Shown here: piece by piece, positions 37,819 through 47,475 of the stretch
Numbering within the stretch: position 1 is the stretch's first letter
How the letters are laid out: every line of letters begins with the position of its first letter
Origin: Candidatus Helarchaeota archaeon
GTDB taxonomy: Archaea; Asgardarchaeota; Lokiarchaeia; Helarchaeales; HEL-GB-A
Reading direction: 5' to 3'
Length of the DNA: 64,000 nucleotides
NCBI GenBank assembly: GCA_016840125.1
Contig: JAEOSY010000106.1
Span: forward strand, 1 to 64,000
Program-made: the position numbers and the translations under genes
Notes under the pieces: model-generated
What the model was told of the DNA's origin: nothing
Databases searched by the model: none
The model's input: only the letters and a program-made list of their open reading frames with translations

Positions 37819-39964
37819 TTCTCTTACAGTTAGGGCAAGCACTCTTAATTTTAATCCATTCAATTAAGTGAGGACGATGTGCAGGGGAGTTGCAGTGAGG
37901 GCAATAAACGATTTCTTCCTTTGAGGGATTGATGATTAAGTTACATACCATACAGCGAAGGTGCAACGGTTTCTTTTTAGCTAATTCCTCTGGTTTTACC
38001 CGAGGCGCAAGCACGACAGCTTTTGTTATAGGATCAATCTCCCCACTAATAATTTTGTGTGAGATTAAATCGACCAAGATACTTTCTAACCGGTCTTGGG
38101 GAACTTCCAAATCTCGAGATAGATTCTCTAAAGGGACTTTATAACCATAAGCAGGTTGAGCAATATCATAATATTTGTCTAAAACATGATTTATGATATC
38201 TCTCTCACCAACAAGATCGAGAATTTGTTTCTGAGCATCATTAAATCTATTTTTTAAAGCTTTAAGTTGATCGTCCCATTTCAGTTGTTTTGCTTCTATA
38301 GGGTACTTTTCATATCGACTGAAAACTAGTTGTACATGCTCATCCTTATTCTTCAGCTCTTGGGTTAGAATTTTCTTTTGTTCATCCAGTAATTGATGAA
38401 TTCTATCAGAGGGATTGCTGAAATGTGATTCAAAAAAGTTCATCGCTTTATTATGGTACTCATTTAGTAATTTTTCGAGAAGTTCCGTGTTTTGTTTTAT
38501 GAATTTTTCAATTTTATTGAGTAAATGAGGGACGTGTTGCTCAGTAAACTTATTTTGCACATCTGAAACGGAATCTTGAAAGTCTTTCTCGGTTATTTCT
38601 AACTGTTCTTTCCATTTATCAATAAATTTATGGACTTCTGAAGATAAGGTTTTATCTTGAGATGTTATAGTTATTAAATTATGATGTTGCTTGAATAGGG
38701 TTTTTGAATCTTTTTGGAGGCTTTCAAGTTCTCTCTCAATATTCGCGAATTTTTCTTGTGAAATCAATTCTTTTATGGCAGAAAGTCGTTCTTGAGATTC
38801 CTCATTAAATTGTTCGAGATCATAGAGATTATCCGCGATTACTGCAGTTTCAAGCTGTTTTTTCAGCGAACTTAGATTCGTTTGAATCGTTAATTCGTTA
38901 TTAGTTAGTTCCTTTTGCCATTTCCAAATTAAACCATATTCTAATTTCGATAAGATAGGTTTATGTTCTTCTAAATCATGTCTTTGTTGCTCAAATTCAG
39001 TAGTTTTTTGCTCTTCAATTTCCTTATAGACTTCCTCAGCCATGATAAGCATCCGTTTCTCAATCAGAGATGCTAGATTTGAGGTCTTTTGCTCGATTTC
39101 AGTAGCAAAATTTTGTAACTTTGAAATATGCTCATTAACAATACCAGTATAAAGTTGTGTAGTATGAAAGGTAAGCAATTTAGGAATTTCATCCTGTACC
39201 GTCTGTAAAAGAGATTTCCATTCAGTAATAAGATTTTTTAATACAGGTTGTAGATCAGGAGATAATTGATCCAATTCCTTGGATTGGCTGTCTAGCTCGG
39301 ATTTAGTACGAGTTTCTGTGCCTTTTATTATTTTTTTGGCTTCATAGAAAGTCTTACTTTCTAATAATTCCGGAAATTTAGAAAACTTCTTAAATGTATC
39401 GCTTTTTAATCTTTTCAATTTTGTAATATTCTTTTCAACAGCCTGTTTTGATTTAGCGATCCACTGGTCAAAGCCAGAGTCAATTCCTTTTTTAATATTC
39501 TTTAATTGATCTAATGCTTTCTTTCGGCGGTTTTTCCAATCCCTTTCAAAATGATGGAGATGTTTCAGGAATAACTTTTGATTGGGATCTAATTTGTCCT
39601 CGTTTCCAAAGAAATTCAAACTTATTTTTGCAGCTGAATCTTCAATTTGAGTGAAAGATTCCTTGATTTTATTACTAAATTGAGTATATGTCGTATCCGC
39701 TTGGTCAAATGCCCTTTTTTTAAGAAGCTCTGAGACAACTAAATCAAGAGCTTCGATTTTATATTCAATATTCTCAGGAATTGTCTTTAATAATGAAATT
39801 ATTTCTGCTAAATGCACGTCAATTTCGGTATCAGATTTTAAACTCGAATTTGTTGATTCAATAATTGTATTTATTTGATTAAGAGTGGTTTCAATATCCG
39901 AATGTTTCTTCGCACCCGTATTTGACAAAAAACCTCTCACCAATAACTCACAAATCCAACTCAT
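37802..39964 (-). CDS. Coiled-coil protein with winged helix and RING-like zinc finger
   Basis: 720 aa. Residues ~20-590 are almost all helical coiled coil with tryptophan-marked repeats (FERDWKNRRKKALDQL, LITEWKSLL, IWKWQKEL, FIDKWKEQL), recalling spectrin-like bundles. Residues ~600-660 form a winged helix (YGYKVPLENLSRDLEVPQDR, ILVDLISHKIISGEID). The end has CMVC...CPHCNSPAHRPHLIEW...CPNC, whose C2-C2-H-H-C2 spacing is RING-like. RING fingers can recruit ubiquitin E2 enzymes, and Asgard archaea have a ubiquitin system, but the same spacing can be a plain zinc ribbon pair. Architecture parallels the 1447-aa protein at 4452-8795. No SD at the ATG. Confidence 0.75.
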   Translation of the reverse strand: MSWICELLVRGFLSNTGAKKHSDIETTLNQINTIIESTNSSLKSDTEIDVHLAEIISLLKTIPENIEYKIEALDLVVSELLKKRAFDQADTTYTQFSNKIKESFTQIEDSAAKISLNFFGNEDKLDPNQKLFLKHLHHFERDWKNRRKKALDQLKNIKKGIDSGFDQWIAKSKQAVEKNITKLKRLKSDTFKKFSKFPELLESKTFYEAKKIIKGTETRTKSELDSQSKELDQLSPDLQPVLKNLITEWKSLLQTVQDEIPKLLTFHTTQLYTGIVNEHISKLQNFATEIEQKTSNLASLIEKRMLIMAEEVYKEIEEQKTTEFEQQRHDLEEHKPILSKLEYGLIWKWQKELTNNELTIQTNLSSLKKQLETAVIADNLYDLEQFNEESQERLSAIKELISQEKFANIERELESLQKDSKTLFKQHHNLITITSQDKTLSSEVHKFIDKWKEQLEITEKDFQDSVSDVQNKFTEQHVPHLLNKIEKFIKQNTELLEKLLNEYHNKAMNFFESHFSNPSDRIHQLLDEQKKILTQELKNKDEHVQLVFSRYEKYPIEAKQLKWDDQLKALKNRFNDAQKQILDLVGERDIINHVLDKYYDIAQPAYGYKVPLENLSRDLEVPQDRLESILVDLISHKIISGEIDPITKAVVLAPRVKPEELAKKKPLHLRCMVCNLIINPSKEEIVYCPHCNSPAHRPHLIEWIKIKSACPNCKRTIKML

Positions 39965-40077
39965 TATATGAAATACTCGCTTTTTTAGTTTTGCATAGGA
40001 TATTTTTAAGAGAAAATCGCGTCTATTATTATTTTAGAATAGTTTTCTTTAGCGATCATTAAGGTGGAACTTCTGAT

Positions 40078-41124
40078 ATGGAGCATCGGGCACGAGAAGG
40101 CGATTTTATTGAGACGGCTGACGGACTGATCTTTGATGTGAAGGGAATGATTCATCCTCCTGAGAGGATTATTGCATTCTTACGATATTATCCAGAGGAG
40201 AGCGGGAAACGATTAAAAAATGGCATAAGGTACAAAAAGGTATATGATCTGGAAGCTCGCTTCGATTTAATCAGAGAAAGATATCCGCAGTATTTATTTA
40301 ATGATAGAATCTCGGGAGAGATTTTACAAGCGATTCCAAAAGAGAGAATAAAGGTTATTTTTCGTCCAGCTGAGTTAGTGAAAAAATTGATTTCTGTAGA
40401 TGGAGAGGAACAATCTGAAAGACAAGAAAGCTACCTTATGTTACAAAACGCGTTAGAATTAATACGACTGATCAAAATGGAAACCAATATCAACTATGAA
40501 GATATGGGTATTTCTGGGTCATTTCTGGTGAATTTAGATACGGAACAATCGGATATTGATTTAGTTATATATGGTTCAGAAAATGCTTATCGGGTAAGAG
40601 AGGGGCTAGATTCACTGTATCAAAGCAGGCCCGAAATTATCCAACCTTATTCAAGAAAAAATATATCTAATCTATATGAGTTTAGAGGGAAAGAGTCCAA
40701 GATTCCTTTTGAAATTTTCTTAAAACTAGAACAACGAAAAAAATTGCAGGGCATTTTTAGAGGAGCAGACTTCTATATTCGTTGTATTAGGAATTGGAGT
40801 GAAATCGAGAATAAATATGGAGATATTCATTATAAGTTCATTGGATTAGCAACTATTCAGGGTATTATTTCAGATGACTCTGAAGCGATCCTAACGCCAT
40901 GTAAATATCCAATTGATTCTTCCAAGATTGTACATGGTCCTAAGATTTCGGAGCGAATAAAAGAAATTATTTCTTTTCGTGGAAGATTCTGTGAACAAGG
41001 ACTGACGGGGGAAGAGGTTGAAGCGAGAGGTAAATTAGAATTGGTAAGATCCAAGAATAAAAATTATTATAGACTGTTAATTGGAACTTTTAAAAGTGAT
41101 TATTTAACAGTTTTAAATATCTAA
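40078..41124 (+). CDS. Predicted archaeal nucleotidyltransferase, copy 1
   Basis: 348 aa. A DNA-polymerase-beta-type nucleotidyltransferase core is visible near residue 145: GISGSFLVNL...SDIDLVIYG (GS plus D-x-D metal motif). The N-terminal half contains an archaeal-specific region (GMIHPPERIIAFLRYYP, RYPQYLFNDRISGEILQAIP). The C-terminus is beta-rich. The same layout is repeated by the next gene, so the two are tandem paralogues. Substrate unknown. ATG preceded by AAGGTGG about 11 nt away. Confidence 0.72.
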   Translation: MEHRAREGDFIETADGLIFDVKGMIHPPERIIAFLRYYPEESGKRLKNGIRYKKVYDLEARFDLIRERYPQYLFNDRISGEILQAIPKERIKVIFRPAELVKKLISVDGEEQSERQESYLMLQNALELIRLIKMETNINYEDMGISGSFLVNLDTEQSDIDLVIYGSENAYRVREGLDSLYQSRPEIIQPYSRKNISNLYEFRGKESKIPFEIFLKLEQRKKLQGIFRGADFYIRCIRNWSEIENKYGDIHYKFIGLATIQGIISDDSEAILTPCKYPIDSSKIVHGPKISERIKEIISFRGRFCEQGLTGEEVEARGKLELVRSKNKNYYRLLIGTFKSDYLTVLNI

Positions 41125-41130
41125 CTGGAG

Positions 41131-42192
41131 TTGTTACTTCTGGATCAAGTTCCCTTAGATCGGGATTTTATTCAAACGAGAGAGGATTTTTTCTTCTGCA
41201 TTGTGGGATATGTTCATCCTTCGGACCGCATTCAAGCGTATTTAAAGTATATACCATCGGATTTTGATGGGAAATGGAAGTTTAGGAATCAGAATCTAAG
41301 ACGGGTTTTACCGTTCTATTCTGCACAAGCAGTTTTAAATACATTTCAATTTCTTGAGTCAAATTATCCCCAATACTTATTTAATGATAAATACACCGAT
41401 ATGGTGTTCTCTGCTGTTCCTCTATTACATATAAAACATTATTTTTCAACAAAGCGAAGATTGAAAGAAATTTTAGAATTACCCGATTTAGATCCCCTCC
41501 AAAAAAAGCTGAAAACACTTATTTCGATGCTATCAGAATTATCCGATTTACCACTATCCGCTTTTGGGATTACAGGCTCAATTCTATTAAATATTCATAG
41601 CCGTAAATTCTCAGATTTAGATATCACAGTTCATGGATTTGAAAATTCCATTAAAATTAAACGATTGATGAAGGATATTTTTGAACAGGGTAATCCGCAT
41701 ATTTCACGCCTTGAGAAACCCATTGCGGAAAGATGGCAAGAAGATAAAGCTAAACGGTTTGGATTAAGTAAAGAGGATGGAAAACTATTATTTGAACGGA
41801 AGTGGAATATGGGGTTATTTCAAAACACTCGCTTCTCAATACACCCAATAAAAAATCCAAACGAAATTGATGAGAAATATGGTGATAAAACTTTCATTCA
41901 AAAAGGAAATGTGGAACTTCAAGCAGTGGTAACAGATTCAGAAGCTCTGTTTTTACCCTCGAAATATAGAATTGCGGAGGTTAAAATTACAAAAGGAGAA
42001 AAAGTCGATAATCTTCGAGAGCTTATTTCATACGAGGGATTATTTGATGCATCCGTTGAAAAGAATGAATTTATAAAAGCAAAAGGACAATTGGAATTAG
42101 TAAAAGATAATATACTAGAAATTGAATACTATCGAGTAGTAATTGGTTCGAATAAAGGAACTACAGACGAATTTATTCTTAAAATTTTATAG
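41131..42192 (+). CDS. Predicted archaeal nucleotidyltransferase, copy 2
   Basis: Paralogue of the preceding gene: GYVHPSDRIQAYLKYIP, YPQYLFNDKYTDMVFSAVP, and GITGSILLNIHSRKFSDLDI with an S-D-L-D-I metal motif. No ATG lies near the expected N-terminus. TTG at 41131 touches the GGAG; CTG at 41140 would have ideal SD spacing. Comparison with copy 1 puts the true start in this ~10-nt interval. The gap to copy 1 is 6 bp, and the next gene follows by 11 bp, so three genes form an operon. Heterodimer with copy 1 is possible. Confidence 0.7.
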   Translation: MLLLDQVPLDRDFIQTREDFFFCIVGYVHPSDRIQAYLKYIPSDFDGKWKFRNQNLRRVLPFYSAQAVLNTFQFLESNYPQYLFNDKYTDMVFSAVPLLHIKHYFSTKRRLKEILELPDLDPLQKKLKTLISMLSELSDLPLSAFGITGSILLNIHSRKFSDLDITVHGFENSIKIKRLMKDIFEQGNPHISRLEKPIAERWQEDKAKRFGLSKEDGKLLFERKWNMGLFQNTRFSIHPIKNPNEIDEKYGDKTFIQKGNVELQAVVTDSEALFLPSKYRIAEVKITKGEKVDNLRELISYEGLFDASVEKNEFIKAKGQLELVKDNILEIEYYRVVIGSNKGTTDEFILKIL

Positions 42193-42203
42193 AGGAAATA
42201 AGA

Positions 42204-42539
42204 ATGTGTGAATTTAAAATTATTGTTTATGAGTTAGGCAAGAAGGAATATGTGGCAACTGAGGATGTAAGTTTCATAAAACTCCAAGAATCGGATGGAA
42301 CAATTCTTTTAAAAGGATTAGGGGTTCAAGAAAAGGTTGAGACTGCAATAATCAGAGAAGTAAATGTATATGCCGAGGATGGAGCTACGGCAAAATTATT
42401 TAAAGCCCCAATTATAGGAAAATTTGTAAAATTTTTGAAAACCCTCGAAGCAGGAGCTTATAACTCAGAATTAGAGAAAAGCTGGACAGAGTTTGTGGGC
42501 GAAGGAAATAAGATGCTTGAAGAAATGAAAAAGAAATGA
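42204..42539 (+). CDS. CooT-like small protein with C-terminal extension
   Basis: 111 aa. The first ~60 residues (MCEFKIIVYELGK, EDVSFIKLQESDGTILLKGL, KVETAIIREVNVYAEDG) follow the CooT/COG1532 pattern, which begins Met-Cys and has 'E-D-V-x-x-i' and 'L-G-x-x-x-x-v' strands. CooT is a small nickel-binding protein through that N-terminal cysteine. Here about 45 residues (FKAPIIGKFVKFLKTLEAGAY...) are added, helical and amphipathic. Nickel is relevant to F430 in this organism, but the link is inference. Last gene of the nucleotidyltransferase operon. Confidence 0.6.
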   Translation: MCEFKIIVYELGKKEYVATEDVSFIKLQESDGTILLKGLGVQEKVETAIIREVNVYAEDGATAKLFKAPIIGKFVKFLKTLEAGAYNSELEKSWTEFVGEGNKMLEEMKKK

Positions 42540-42545
42540 AAAAAA

Positions 42546-43496
42546 TTACCCCTTATTGCCGCGTAATTCTTTTTTTAATTCACCAAATGTAGTCTTCTTT
42601 TCTGCACAAGCATTAAAAACATGCACGCTTTCCATGTTTTCAACACGTAGGAAAATATTGCTATCTTCAGTAAGATGTGTAAATTTTTCTACTACTTTCT
42701 GTGCCATTACACGCAAGCTATCCTCAACAAAAAGGGGATTTAGATGGGCCAAACGAACTAATTTCCCTTCATCAGGTCTTTTTAAAACATCATGTATTAT
42801 TCCAGACATAGAGGTTTCAATTACATCTGTGATGGATAATAAATCTATTTCTCGCTCTTTTCTTAATTCTATGCTTAATGTGCCTTTCGATCTTTGACTA
42901 TGAGATGCTATAGGAAGAATATTTAATAATTTGTCTATTTGACCGGATTTCAATTTGAAGTCCTCCTGCCGTTCAAGAATCATTTCCTTTGCGTAAGATT
43001 CCATTAACTCCTTAGCACAGGGGCAAGTGCTCATACCTTCCGCGGATGCACCTAAAAAAAGACGAGTCTTGTAACCATTATTCACGCGTTGAGATATCGC
43101 CTTTGAGAACACCTCATAACCCTTTTGACGTTTACCAAATCCTTCCTGGAGAGTATCGACGACTAAAATCCCCTTTGAAGTCACTTCGGATTGGGCTGAA
43201 TAATCATGTTTATTCAGAAGGGTTTCAGCCATGGTTTTACATACGCTCTCGAGACTGGAGTAAGCCTGATAAGACAATTCATCAATGACATCTTCCACGG
43301 TCTCACTGCTTCGGGACATATGAATCCCACGTTGCTGTTTAGGAAGCATGACGAATGCTGAAAAGAGAGGGGAAAACTCATAAGCTTTATTCCCGTGAAG
43401 GATCTTAATCCTTTTCCTGAGATTAATAACACCGACTTTATCAATGGAAATCATTAATTTTGGTGGTTGGCTTTGTGTATCTGGTAATTTACTCAT
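42546..43496 (-). CDS. mptA: GTP cyclohydrolase MptA (type IV/FolE2-like)
   Basis: 316 aa. Converts GTP to 7,8-dihydroneopterin 2',3'-cyclic phosphate at the start of tetrahydromethanopterin synthesis. Family motifs: VGVINLRKRI, LPKQQRGIHMSRS, GASAEGMSTCPC (metal-binding Cys region) and SHSQRSKGTLSIEL. The gene overlaps the upstream dihydropteroate-synthase-like gene by one base (TAATG on the minus strand), so they are translationally coupled. AGAGG precedes the ATG. Together with mptD at 26 kb this supports a methanopterin-based C1 pathway. Confidence 0.9.
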   Translation of the reverse strand: MSKLPDTQSQPPKLMISIDKVGVINLRKRIKILHGNKAYEFSPLFSAFVMLPKQQRGIHMSRSSETVEDVIDELSYQAYSSLESVCKTMAETLLNKHDYSAQSEVTSKGILVVDTLQEGFGKRQKGYEVFSKAISQRVNNGYKTRLFLGASAEGMSTCPCAKELMESYAKEMILERQEDFKLKSGQIDKLLNILPIASHSQRSKGTLSIELRKEREIDLLSITDVIETSMSGIIHDVLKRPDEGKLVRLAHLNPLFVEDSLRVMAQKVVEKFTHLTEDSNIFLRVENMESVHVFNACAEKKTTFGELKKELRGNKG

Positions 43497-45034
43497 TAAA
43501 AAACCTCTGCGAATTTAAGGTCTTGAACATAATCTTTCCCCAAAAATAATGCGATCTCAGCACGTTCTAATTCTCTTCCTAAATAAAGAATGTGGTTGGG
43601 ATCATGAATTGTAACTATACTTAAAATCTTTTTCCCGAGAGCTTCGGCAGAGTTACCTTGAATTAGAATATGAGGCGACGAGTTTTTGTACTGAAGAACA
43701 GATATCATTTGATTCTGATGATCAAGCCAAATCTTAAAGTACCCTTTGGGGTCTGGTAAATATTTTTCATTGGATTCAGTTACTAAAATTGAATGATCAG
43801 GGTGAATAAAACTAGGGAAATCATATTTTTTCTTGTTTTTTGCACGAAGTAAATGAAAGGGAAGTCCAACTGGAGGACGATTTTTATATTTTGCAAAGAA
43901 CGCCATTTTAAGACCTGTACTGAGTTCTTCAATTGTATTTCTTGTTTTATTGCTATATTCAGTCGTTAAAATTACTGAAACGCCCAATTCAACTGCTATG
44001 CATGCAAGCAGTGCATTTATACCAATAGAATCGGCATCAATTATTTCTGAGACATTGCCTCCTCCAAAGAGGAGGGGAATTTCAGCATCTTTTTTCCGAA
44101 ATTGTATGAACGTTTCAAGTGATCTGATAAGACCTGGAGATATAGGGGATTCAAGTAATGGATCTACAAGCAGGTTCTTAAAGCCATATTTGTTTGCAGT
44201 GCGAATGTTTTCCAGTAATAAATTTACACGCTTTCCAGGAGATTTTGGGAAAATACCGGTCCTTGTATTAGTGGGGATAATAGTGAAAATCCTATCTTTG
44301 GGAAGGTTTTTTAAGTCCTCAATATTCCCTGCATCCAGACTTAAAATCAGATCGGCGCCTGCTTCCACCGCCGTTTCAATTTCTTCAGGCTGCATGCTAT
44401 CAATACTTACAGGAACTTCTAAAGCCCTTTTAACTTCCTCGATGATATTTCCTATTTTTTTCGCATTATTTTGTCCTACTACAACACCAATATCTAGCAT
44501 ATGTGCTCCTTTTTTTACATAGTCCTTTGCCTTGAAGAGAATTTTCTCCATGGATAGTTTTGGGGCATCAACAATTTCTGCTAGAATAAGTGGATGATAA
44601 TCAATTCCGATTTTGTATGATTTTAACTGATAAAAGGGATGTGAAGGAGTTGAGTTTAGTAAAGTGTCTAAAATTTGATTATATTCTTCGGATCCCTGAT
44701 TAATCATTAATTTATCTGCAGGAATAGTCTTCGATAATTGAAATGGTTCCTTTAATATCAAAGGAAGGTCACTAGCATACCTTGGTCCTTTGTATGTTGG
44801 AATTTTAAGTGCATCTTCAATAGCCTGGGTAGACCCTTGCATGAGGCCTGGAACAATAATCGAATCAAATGTTGAGAGATTAATTTTTTTCAATTGGTTA
44901 ATTATAAATTCGGGAGTAATAAAAGCGGCTATTGAAATGGGTAATTTGAATAATTTAACGGAGTTAGTAAAAGGTTTGAGATATTCCTGAACAATCTCGT
45001 AAGCCATATTTCCTGTAAGAATTAAGAGACTCAA
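43496..45034 (-). CDS. Dihydropteroate synthase-related protein
   Basis: 512 aa. The central TIM-barrel region shows pterin-binding-family features: GAHMLDIGVVVGQNN, VPVSIDSMQPEEIETAVEAGADLILSLD, and LLVDPLLESPI. About 150 N-terminal and 130 C-terminal residues are specific to the archaeal 'dihydropteroate synthase-related' group. Adjacent mptA makes a role in methanopterin assembly (joining the pterin to an aryl amine) a reasonable inference; direct evidence is lacking. Start is TTG 45034 with AAGGT about 8-9 nt upstream. Confidence 0.8.
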   Translation of the reverse strand: MSLLILTGNMAYEIVQEYLKPFTNSVKLFKLPISIAAFITPEFIINQLKKINLSTFDSIIVPGLMQGSTQAIEDALKIPTYKGPRYASDLPLILKEPFQLSKTIPADKLMINQGSEEYNQILDTLLNSTPSHPFYQLKSYKIGIDYHPLILAEIVDAPKLSMEKILFKAKDYVKKGAHMLDIGVVVGQNNAKKIGNIIEEVKRALEVPVSIDSMQPEEIETAVEAGADLILSLDAGNIEDLKNLPKDRIFTIIPTNTRTGIFPKSPGKRVNLLLENIRTANKYGFKNLLVDPLLESPISPGLIRSLETFIQFRKKDAEIPLLFGGGNVSEIIDADSIGINALLACIAVELGVSVILTTEYSNKTRNTIEELSTGLKMAFFAKYKNRPPVGLPFHLLRAKNKKKYDFPSFIHPDHSILVTESNEKYLPDPKGYFKIWLDHQNQMISVLQYKNSSPHILIQGNSAEALGKKILSIVTIHDPNHILYLGRELERAEIALFLGKDYVQDLKFAEVF

Positions 45035-45188
45035 ATGATCTTACCTTCTTTTTTTTATCTTTATAATCAAATATACTTTTTTTTGCAAAATAACTTAAAT
45101 TTAAAGGCAATCCAAAATATTATATGTTAATAAATGCTTTAATGAGCTTAGTGTAAGTATTTGGAATGCTTAAGAAGGTATTTCATTC

Positions 45189-46298
45189 ATGGTTAAATCA
45201 GAACCGGAGAAAAAAGTCGAACGGTTGTTGAAAAAACAATTCGCTTTCAACAGGGTAGAGATTAAATTTAATAATAAAAGCATTTTAATAGATTACCTGA
45301 CACCTAAGAAAGCGGTCGAACATGCAGTTGCATATCTTTTTAAAGTAATAGAGCATTTCAAGTTTACGGGTTCAATCTTGAATGATGGGTCAGAGAAGTA
45401 CAGATCCATCGATATTAAAAGGTATTTCGCTAATCCAATATTTAGAAGCGAACTTTGGAATATTGAGAAGAATTTACTCCTTTATGGTGGAACTGTAAAA
45501 TATGGAGGGCGAGTTTTCATTGAAATCGGCCCTTCTGAATATAAGGGGCGTCTTTTAATAAAGACGAAGACTGCTTGGCAGAAGGATGATAATACAAAAG
45601 CATTGGACTCTCTAACGGGGTCATTTAAGTTGAAAATCCCGCCCAAAATCGCTAAAAAATTATCTGAAATGATTGATGAAAAAATTGCTATCGATAAAAA
45701 AATCAAAGAGCAGAAACGAGAAGCATTCTTAGAAAAGAGAAAAGAAGAACTTGAGGGGAAAATTAAGCAAGAAAAAGAAAAGTTAGCTGAGTTAGAAGAG
45801 CAGGAGCGCCATAAAGAGGAACGAGAGAAAAACAGAAAAATGCAGGAATGGCGTAAGCGGAATAAGTTATTTCCAATCGCCGATTTAGCTTCCATTAATT
45901 GGGATAAACGATGGATGGATGATTTTGACATTATTACTGATGGAATTATGAAGATAAAACTAGAGACCCTTGAGGATGAAGAATATTTAAGAGATTACTG
46001 TGATAAGATCATAGATTTCATTATAAGTCTCGATGTTTATACGATAAGATCGGACCCAGAAATTAAAAATATGATGGTCAGACGAATTCATGAGAGTAAG
46101 AAATTAACCATTATGAAATTGATGGAGCCCGAAATCGTCCATACTCCAGGAGATAGTATTGAGGCAAGTTTGCAGGAACTAATCGCGCAATTACCAACAG
46201 CACCTATTCGACCGGTTGTAAAGTCAAAGCCGGTTCCCGTTGAGACAGAAGAGGAAGAAAAGGAAAGGAAACAAAAAGAAGTCCCACTATTTGATTGA
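45189..46298 (+). CDS. Unknown 369-aa protein with central coiled coil
   Basis: Not recognised. Three parts: a mixed alpha/beta N-terminal domain to about residue 155 (KAVEHAVAYLFKVIEHFKF, VFIEIGPSEYKGRLLIK), a strongly charged coiled coil about 160-225 (EAFLEKRKEELEGKIKQEK, ELEEQERHKEEREKNR), and a helical C-terminal domain with a Pro/Glu-rich tail. AAGGT precedes the ATG. It stands alone between the divergent dihydropteroate-synthase-like gene (154 bp) and the convergent DUF1464 gene (16 bp). Confidence 0.6.
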   Translation: MVKSEPEKKVERLLKKQFAFNRVEIKFNNKSILIDYLTPKKAVEHAVAYLFKVIEHFKFTGSILNDGSEKYRSIDIKRYFANPIFRSELWNIEKNLLLYGGTVKYGGRVFIEIGPSEYKGRLLIKTKTAWQKDDNTKALDSLTGSFKLKIPPKIAKKLSEMIDEKIAIDKKIKEQKREAFLEKRKEELEGKIKQEKEKLAELEEQERHKEEREKNRKMQEWRKRNKLFPIADLASINWDKRWMDDFDIITDGIMKIKLETLEDEEYLRDYCDKIIDFIISLDVYTIRSDPEIKNMMVRRIHESKKLTIMKLMEPEIVHTPGDSIEASLQELIAQLPTAPIRPVVKSKPVPVETEEEEKERKQKEVPLFD

Positions 46299-46314
46299 GA
46301 GATGAATTAGTTTT

Positions 46315-47391
46315 TTACTCTATTTTATATTTTTCGAGTTCTCTAAAGTAGATATGATCAAGTACTGTTCCTTTAGCATCCAAAAGCCGCATTGTGTTAA
46401 TTAATGGTTCAAATTTTCCATGAGCTAATCCATTGGCGATGATTGCTGCCCCCTGGGCGGCTTCTTTTGCTATTTGGACTGTGGGAAGACCATTCATCCG
46501 CTGGACGGGAGCAATTCGTTCTAGATTGGTTTTTAATTTATTGTAAAAACCATCAATTTTAGCTAATCTTCCGGATAATAGGATTTCCTTGGGATGTTTC
46601 ACTGAAATAAGCATTGCATTTACATCTTTTAGAATACCCTCTAAAAGAAATTCCTGTGCTAATTTAAATTTTTCATCGGTTTTGGCTAAAATTACGAACT
46701 CTTCAGGACTTAAATCTTTATAACCAGCAACATAGGAGGCACCCCCACTATAAATTGTCCTCTTATAAATATTATCAAAGAGATAGGCCAATTCACCATC
46801 TAGTCCTCCACAAGCTTGAAATCCAGCACAACCTTGACTTCCTCCAATTCCATCGACAATTTGACCTTTCTCAATACCCAATGTGGCGATGAATCCAGTT
46901 CCCATCTCAACTAAAATGAACGAGGACTCGGGGTAATTGATGTTTAGTCTAGCAGATTGATCGTAAACACCTAGAGCAGCACTACAAACTTTATCTGCAG
47001 TCCCCATATCAATCTTATTTATTTTCCTATGAGTCGGAACGGTTACTAGTAACTTTACACCTGGAATAAAATATCCAGTAAAGCCATTATCTTTGAGTAG
47101 TCGCGCGATTTCTCCTAATCCAGTAATTTTTGAGGAAATTTTCTTTTTAACTGTTAGATAAAACAAATCTTTCTCCGATAATGCCTGAATAGGTGTATTT
47201 GGCAATCCATGACCACTTGGAGCAACAACTAAGTCGAGTTGTTTGAGAGATTGAAGTATTTCTACGACAATCAGAGGTTTTTCAATCACACGTTTCGTTG
47301 GGATTGATGTATCTAAAATAATTTTTTCGTTTTCGAGCCCAACAAGACCCCATGAGTCGGTCCCAGGGTCAATTCCAACTACGCGGACCAT
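46315..47391 (-). CDS. DUF1464 family (ASKHA-fold, butyrate-kinase-like) protein
   Basis: 358 aa. VVGIDPGTDSWGLVGL is an ASKHA-fold phosphate-1 motif; NKIDMGTADKVCSAALGVYDQ, LVEMGTGFIATLG and GGSQGCAGFQACGGLDGELAY match the archaeal DUF1464/COG2441 group, once labelled predicted butyrate kinases. Substrate is unproven. In the same order ATP-binding loops recur (ILLSGRLAKIDGF). GGGTAAC precedes the ATG. It is divergent from the winged-helix regulator gene (84 bp). Confidence 0.75.
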   Translation of the reverse strand: MVRVVGIDPGTDSWGLVGLENEKIILDTSIPTKRVIEKPLIVVEILQSLKQLDLVVAPSGHGLPNTPIQALSEKDLFYLTVKKKISSKITGLGEIARLLKDNGFTGYFIPGVKLLVTVPTHRKINKIDMGTADKVCSAALGVYDQSARLNINYPESSFILVEMGTGFIATLGIEKGQIVDGIGGSQGCAGFQACGGLDGELAYLFDNIYKRTIYSGGASYVAGYKDLSPEEFVILAKTDEKFKLAQEFLLEGILKDVNAMLISVKHPKEILLSGRLAKIDGFYNKLKTNLERIAPVQRMNGLPTVQIAKEAAQGAAIIANGLAHGKFEPLINTMRLLDAKGTVLDHIYFRELEKYKIE

Positions 47392-47475
47392 TTTGTTACC
47401 CTTTTTTTAGCACGTCACATCTATTTTCACGTACAGGTATAGGTTTTAAATAGTTTCTAAGGAATTTTTAAACTG

